A DNA stretch of 64,000 bases. Source: Cyclobacteriaceae bacterium. Its GTDB lineage: Bacteria > Bacteroidota > Bacteroidia > Cytophagales > Cyclobacteriaceae. How positions within the stretch are numbered: the stretch's first letter is position 1; each line of letters opens with the position of its first letter. Location: the NCBI GenBank assembly GCA_030584025.1, contig CP129487.1, forward strand, positions 3,119,001-3,183,000. The letters run 5' to 3'. Positions 61,022 to 64,000 of this stretch are shown one piece after another. The notes under the pieces are model-generated. The model saw nothing but the letters and a program-made list of their open reading frames with translations. It searched no databases and was not told the DNA's origin. The position numbers were made by a program, and so were the translations under genes.

Positions 61022-61489
61022 ATGGCCGGATCACTGCCTTCAGGAAAAATTCAAACCCGTATTGATTTATCAGCATCACGAATTGCTATTGTCGTGGCTG
61101 AATGGAATGAAGAAATAACCGGAGCGTTGTATACCGGAGCAGTAGCCAGTCTGACTCAGCATGGCGTTCAAAAACAAAACATCATCCGAAAAAATGTACC
61201 GGGAACATTTGAATTATCTCTTGGTGCACAATGGATGGCCCAACGTGATGAAATTGATGCAGTGATCTGCTTGGGTTGTGTAATCCAGGGGGAAACGCCA
61301 CACTTCGACTACATCTGCCAGGCAGTAGCTTATGGCCTTACCGAAGTTGGATTGAAAACCGGAAAGCCAGTAATCTTTGGTGTATTGACTACCCTGAACA
61401 AACAACAGGCATTTGATCGTGCAGGTGGAAAGTATGGCAACAAAGGGGAAGAAGCTGCACTTACCGCAATCAAGATGTTAGGCTTCTAA
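61022..61489 (+). CDS. ribH: 6,7-dimethyl-8-ribityllumazine synthase
   Basis: 155 residues. Penultimate step of riboflavin synthesis; forms an icosahedral or pentameric shell. IAIVVAEWNEEITGALYTGA (substrate pocket), VPGTFELSLGAQWM, VICLGCVIQGETPHFDYICQAVA with the catalytic His, and FGVLTTLNKQQAFDRAGG are present. Other rib genes are not in the window. No promoter with both elements was found in the short gap after the terminator. Confidence 0.97.
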   Translation: MAGSLPSGKIQTRIDLSASRIAIVVAEWNEEITGALYTGAVASLTQHGVQKQNIIRKNVPGTFELSLGAQWMAQRDEIDAVICLGCVIQGETPHFDYICQAVAYGLTEVGLKTGKPVIFGVLTTLNKQQAFDRAGGKYGNKGEEAALTAIKMLGF

Positions 61490-61499
61490 CAAAAACAAA

Positions 61500-61522
61500 A
61501 AGCCCCACAAAATGTGAGGCTT
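61500..61522 (-). terminator. icd terminator
   Basis: AAGCC-c-CACA and TGTG-a-GGCTT pair over AAA, 22 nt past the icd stop. On the minus strand TTTTGTTTTTG follows. Confidence 0.75.
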
Positions 61523-61543
61523 CTCATTATCAAAAAAATCGGA

Positions 61544-62770
61544 TTACATATTCTTCACCACTTCCTGGCCGAATTCAGAGCACTTTAATAAAGTAGCCCC
61601 ATCCATCAGGCGGTGGAAATCGTAGGTAACTTTCTTAGACGAGATAGCGCCTTCCAAACCTTTTACGATCAGATCAGCAGCTTCCTGCCAGCCCATGTAC
61701 TCCAGCATCATTACACCGGAAAGTATGACAGACCCAGGGTTTACTTTATCCTGACCGGCATATTTTGGTGCCGTGCCGTGTGTGGCTTCAAAAATAGCGT
61801 GACCGGTTACGTAGTTGATGTTTCCGCCAGGCGCAATTCCAATTCCGCCTACAATAGCAGCCAAGGCATCAGAAATATAATCGCCATTCAGGTTGAGTGT
61901 GGCTACCACTGAATATTCATCGGGGCGAAGAAGAATCTGCTGCAAGAACGCATCAGCAATTGAATCTTTGATCACAATCTTATGGCCATCTTTTTCAATT
62001 ACCTGCCATGGTCCGCCATCCAGGTCTTTCGCACCAAACTCACTTTTCGCCAACGCATATCCCCAATCACGGAAACCACCTTCGGTGAACTTCATGATAT
62101 TACCCTTGTGTACCAAGGTTACGCTTAGCTTTTTGTGGGCAATGGCAAATTCAATGGCCGAACGAACCAAGCGCTCCGTTCCTTCTTTTGAAACAGGCTT
62201 AATTCCAATTCCAGCGGTTTTCGGAAAACGAATCTTCTTGTAAAGTTTCGGATAGTTTTCTTCAAAAAGCTTCAAAAACTTTTTGTTGTCTTCGGTTCCT
62301 TCCTGAAACTCAATACCCGCATAAATATCTTCGGTGTTCTCACGGAAGATGGTCATATCCGTTTTGTGTGGCTCCTTAACAGGAGAAGGAACACCTTTAA
62401 ACCAACGAACTGGACGTACACAAGCATACAAATCCAAATCCTGACGAAGGGCTACGTTTAATGAGCGAATGCCTCCACCCACAGGTGTGGTCAATGGGCC
62501 TTTGATGCCTACCAGGTATTCACGGAAGGCGGTCATGGTTTCATCCGGCATCCAGTTTCCGGTTTTGTTATAAGCCTTTTCACCTGCTAAAACTTCCTTC
62601 CAATTGATTTTTCGTTTTCCGCCATAGGCCTTCTCAACAGCCTTGTCGAAAACAAGTTGTGAGGCCGGCCAGATGTCTACACCGGTGCCATCGCCTTCAA
62701 TAAAAGGAATTGTCGGATTATCGGGAACGTTAAGTTTGCCGTTCTGAATGCTTATTTTCTGTTCGCTCAT
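61544..62770 (-). CDS. icd: Isocitrate dehydrogenase, NADP-dependent
   Basis: 408 residues from ATG 62770 (MSEQKISIQNGKLNVPDNPT). TCA cycle enzyme that converts isocitrate to 2-oxoglutarate. The substrate loop GGGIRSLNVALRQDLDLYAC (Ser of RSLN is the site phosphorylated in E. coli), FRENTEDIYAGIEF, LVHKGNIMKFTEGGFRDWGY and the NADP region ATHGTAPKYAGQDKVNPGS place it in the E. coli-type class. The upstream frame to 62827 is dropped as it lacks family similarity. Confidence 0.96.
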   Translation of the reverse strand: MSEQKISIQNGKLNVPDNPTIPFIEGDGTGVDIWPASQLVFDKAVEKAYGGKRKINWKEVLAGEKAYNKTGNWMPDETMTAFREYLVGIKGPLTTPVGGGIRSLNVALRQDLDLYACVRPVRWFKGVPSPVKEPHKTDMTIFRENTEDIYAGIEFQEGTEDNKKFLKLFEENYPKLYKKIRFPKTAGIGIKPVSKEGTERLVRSAIEFAIAHKKLSVTLVHKGNIMKFTEGGFRDWGYALAKSEFGAKDLDGGPWQVIEKDGHKIVIKDSIADAFLQQILLRPDEYSVVATLNLNGDYISDALAAIVGGIGIAPGGNINYVTGHAIFEATHGTAPKYAGQDKVNPGSVILSGVMMLEYMGWQEAADLIVKGLEGAISSKKVTYDFHRLMDGATLLKCSEFGQEVVKNM

Positions 62771-62879
62771 CGAATTATAATTAAATTGTTTGTGCCTTAA
62801 AGAGCCCGAAATTAAAAAAATCGGCATAGAAATAAACGGCTTAAAGGGTTTGGGGCGTTTTTTGTTGAAATAATCGGCT

Positions 62880-63452
62880 ATGAAACCACGTGTATTTTCG
62901 TTAATCCTGATAAGCCTGTTGTTTACTTCCTCATCGAATAAAAAAAATACGACTATATGTCTTCAGCCTGAGGAGAAAAAACTGTACGACCTGATTATGG
63001 CTTACCGGAAGGAAAAAGGATTGCCGGTTATTCCACTCTCTGAGAAACTGACAAGAGTAGCGCAATTGCATGCAAAAGATCTGAGCGAAAACCATAATCC
63101 AAATAATGGAAAGTGTAACCTACACAGCTGGTCGAAAAAAGGAAAGTGGACGGCTTGCTGCTACACCGAAGATCACAAGCAGGCTCGCTGCATGTGGGAC
63201 AAGCCCCGTGAAATATCCGGGTACAACAGCAACGGGTATGAAATTTCATATTTCAGTTCCATTGGTGCCAATGCAGAAGAGGGTCTGGCGGGATGGAAGA
63301 AAAGCGTAGGACACAATCGGGTAATCATCAATGATGGAACCTGGAACCAAATTACCTGGAAGGCAATTGGCATCGGCTTTTACAAAGAATATGGTGTGGT
63401 GTGGTTCGGAGCGTTAGAGGATGAGCTTACGATTTCGGATTGTAATGATTAA
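62880..63452 (+). CDS. CAP (SCP/PR-1) domain protein, secreted
   Basis: 190 residues with a signal peptide (MKPRVFSLILISLLFTSSS). The CAP fold is indicated by KKLYDLIMAYRKEKGLPVIP, LTRVAQLHAKDLSENH with its His, and the late IGIGFYKEYGVVWFGAL. A cysteine-rich loop (CNLHSWSKKGKWTACCY, then C in QARCMW) is in the middle and may be held by disulfides. CAP proteins are secreted and have varied or unknown activities. The gap to the next gene is 28 bp, so the two may be cotranscribed. Confidence 0.85.
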   Translation: MKPRVFSLILISLLFTSSSNKKNTTICLQPEEKKLYDLIMAYRKEKGLPVIPLSEKLTRVAQLHAKDLSENHNPNNGKCNLHSWSKKGKWTACCYTEDHKQARCMWDKPREISGYNSNGYEISYFSSIGANAEEGLAGWKKSVGHNRVIINDGTWNQITWKAIGIGFYKEYGVVWFGALEDELTISDCND

Positions 63453-63480
63453 GTTTAAGGCAGTATCAACCACATACACC

Positions 63481-64000
63481 ATGAAGCGTATCTCCATTTT
63501 TTCTTCTTTCTTCTTGTTCAGTGCAACACTCGCTCTCAGTCAGAATTACCCCAACACGCCTCCTGCTGTTTCACCTATGCCCATGAAGCCGGAGATGACA
63601 GAAATCTGGGAACCTGAAGTGCGTGTAGTGACTCCAGGAAAAAACCTGGGCGATGCGCCTTCTGATGCCATCATCCTTTTCGATGGAAAGAATCTGGATC
63701 AGTGGGTAAGTCAAAAAGATCCATCAAAGCCTGCGCCCTGGCAAATTGTTGATAATGACCATATGGAAGTAGTGCCCGGTTCAGGAGGTATACAAACCAA
63801 AATGAAGTTTGGCGATTGCCAGCTTCATCTTGAATTCAGTGCACCCGATGTTGTGGAAAGTCAGGGACAAGGACGTGGCAACAGTGGCGTATTTTTTCAG
63901 AACCGATATGAACTGCAAATACTCGATTCGTACAACAACCGAACTTATCGCAACGGACAGGCAGGAAGTGTGTACAAAGATCACGCTCCATTGGTTAACG
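63481..64000 (+). CDS. DUF1080 (3-keto-disaccharide hydrolase-like) protein, N-terminal part
   Basis: The first 173 codons of a gene cut by the window end. A signal peptide (MKRISIFSSFFLFSATLALSQ), a proline-rich linker, then the DUF1080 start AIILFDGKNLDQWVS, HLEFSAPDVVESQGQGRGNS and GVFFQNRYELQILDSYNN. The fold is a concanavalin-like sandwich; relatives include hydrolases of 3-keto-glycosides and many uncharacterised secreted proteins. No frame break in the visible part. Confidence 0.88.
   Translation, partial: MKRISIFSSFFLFSATLALSQNYPNTPPAVSPMPMKPEMTEIWEPEVRVVTPGKNLGDAPSDAIILFDGKNLDQWVSQKDPSKPAPWQIVDNDHMEVVPGSGGIQTKMKFGDCQLHLEFSAPDVVESQGQGRGNSGVFFQNRYELQILDSYNNRTYRNGQAGSVYKDHAPLVN

Overview
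The window looks like a chromosomal segment of a member of the Bacteroidota, most likely order Cytophagales. The grounds are a SusC/SusD pair, a chorismate mutase fused to the C-terminus of DAHP synthase, a long lysyl-tRNA synthetase, a DUF721 gene joined to recF, and many promoters of the Bacteroidota type (TTTG, 18-20 nt, TAnnTTTG). I saw no transposase, integrase, prophage, CRISPR array or rRNA, so this is mostly core genome with a few accessory islands.

Layout. 0-6.1 kb: the start of an MlaD/MCE lipid-transport gene and a cell-wall amidase (minus), divergent from lptD, then lysS (minus) and a two-gene ribbon-helix-helix/MazF-type toxin-antitoxin module. 6.1-11.1 kb: proline dehydrogenase, then aromatic amino acid genes (DAHP synthase-chorismate mutase, aroB, aroA). 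11.1-22.1 kb: single genes of varied function, including a metal-receptor-fold protein without signal peptide, a YfiR-like protein, an M42 peptidase, an acyl-CoA carboxylase beta subunit, a Ppx/GppA phosphatase, a sugar MFS transporter, a DUF4139 (MuiA-type) protein, an Ldh2-type dehydrogenase, a FtsB/DivIC-like protein and a 41-residue lipoprotein. 22.3-25.6 kb: a tight vWA - AAA+ ATPase - AlbA_2 operon. 25.7-31.7 kb: SusC-SusD-lipoprotein operon divergent from a DeoR-type regulator, with a long dyad between them. 31.9-40.2 kb: phoH (PIN-PhoH), a small conserved-looking gene, sucD, two tandem FecR-like secreted paralogs, a CHASE2 protein without effector domain, meaB and a substrate-binding lipoprotein.

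40.2-57.6 kb is one long minus-strand block of the gene expression machinery. In transcription order it runs tRNA-Tyr, tRNA-Gly, tRNA-Thr, tuf, tRNA-Trp, secE, nusG, rplK, rplA, rplJ, rplL, rpoB, rpoC, a DUF3467 gene, rpsL, rpsG, fusA, rpsJ. Good promoters lie before the tRNAs, before tRNA-Trp and before rpsL. The block ends after rpsJ with a terminator instead of running on into the rest of the S10 operon.

57.6-64 kb: DUF721 (DciA-like) and recF, pdhA, a membrane-anchored TPR protein, ribH, icd, a CAP-domain protein and a DUF1080 gene cut by the window end.

The least explained parts are the CHASE2/FecR-like island, the vWA-AAA-AlbA_2 operon, the SusC-like motif inside the DUF4139 protein, a 21-nt in-frame tandem repeat in the metal-receptor gene, and a group of genes whose -7 element sits 3-5 nt before the start codon, which predicts leaderless mRNAs. 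All functions are read from sequence and family knowledge; no database search was run.
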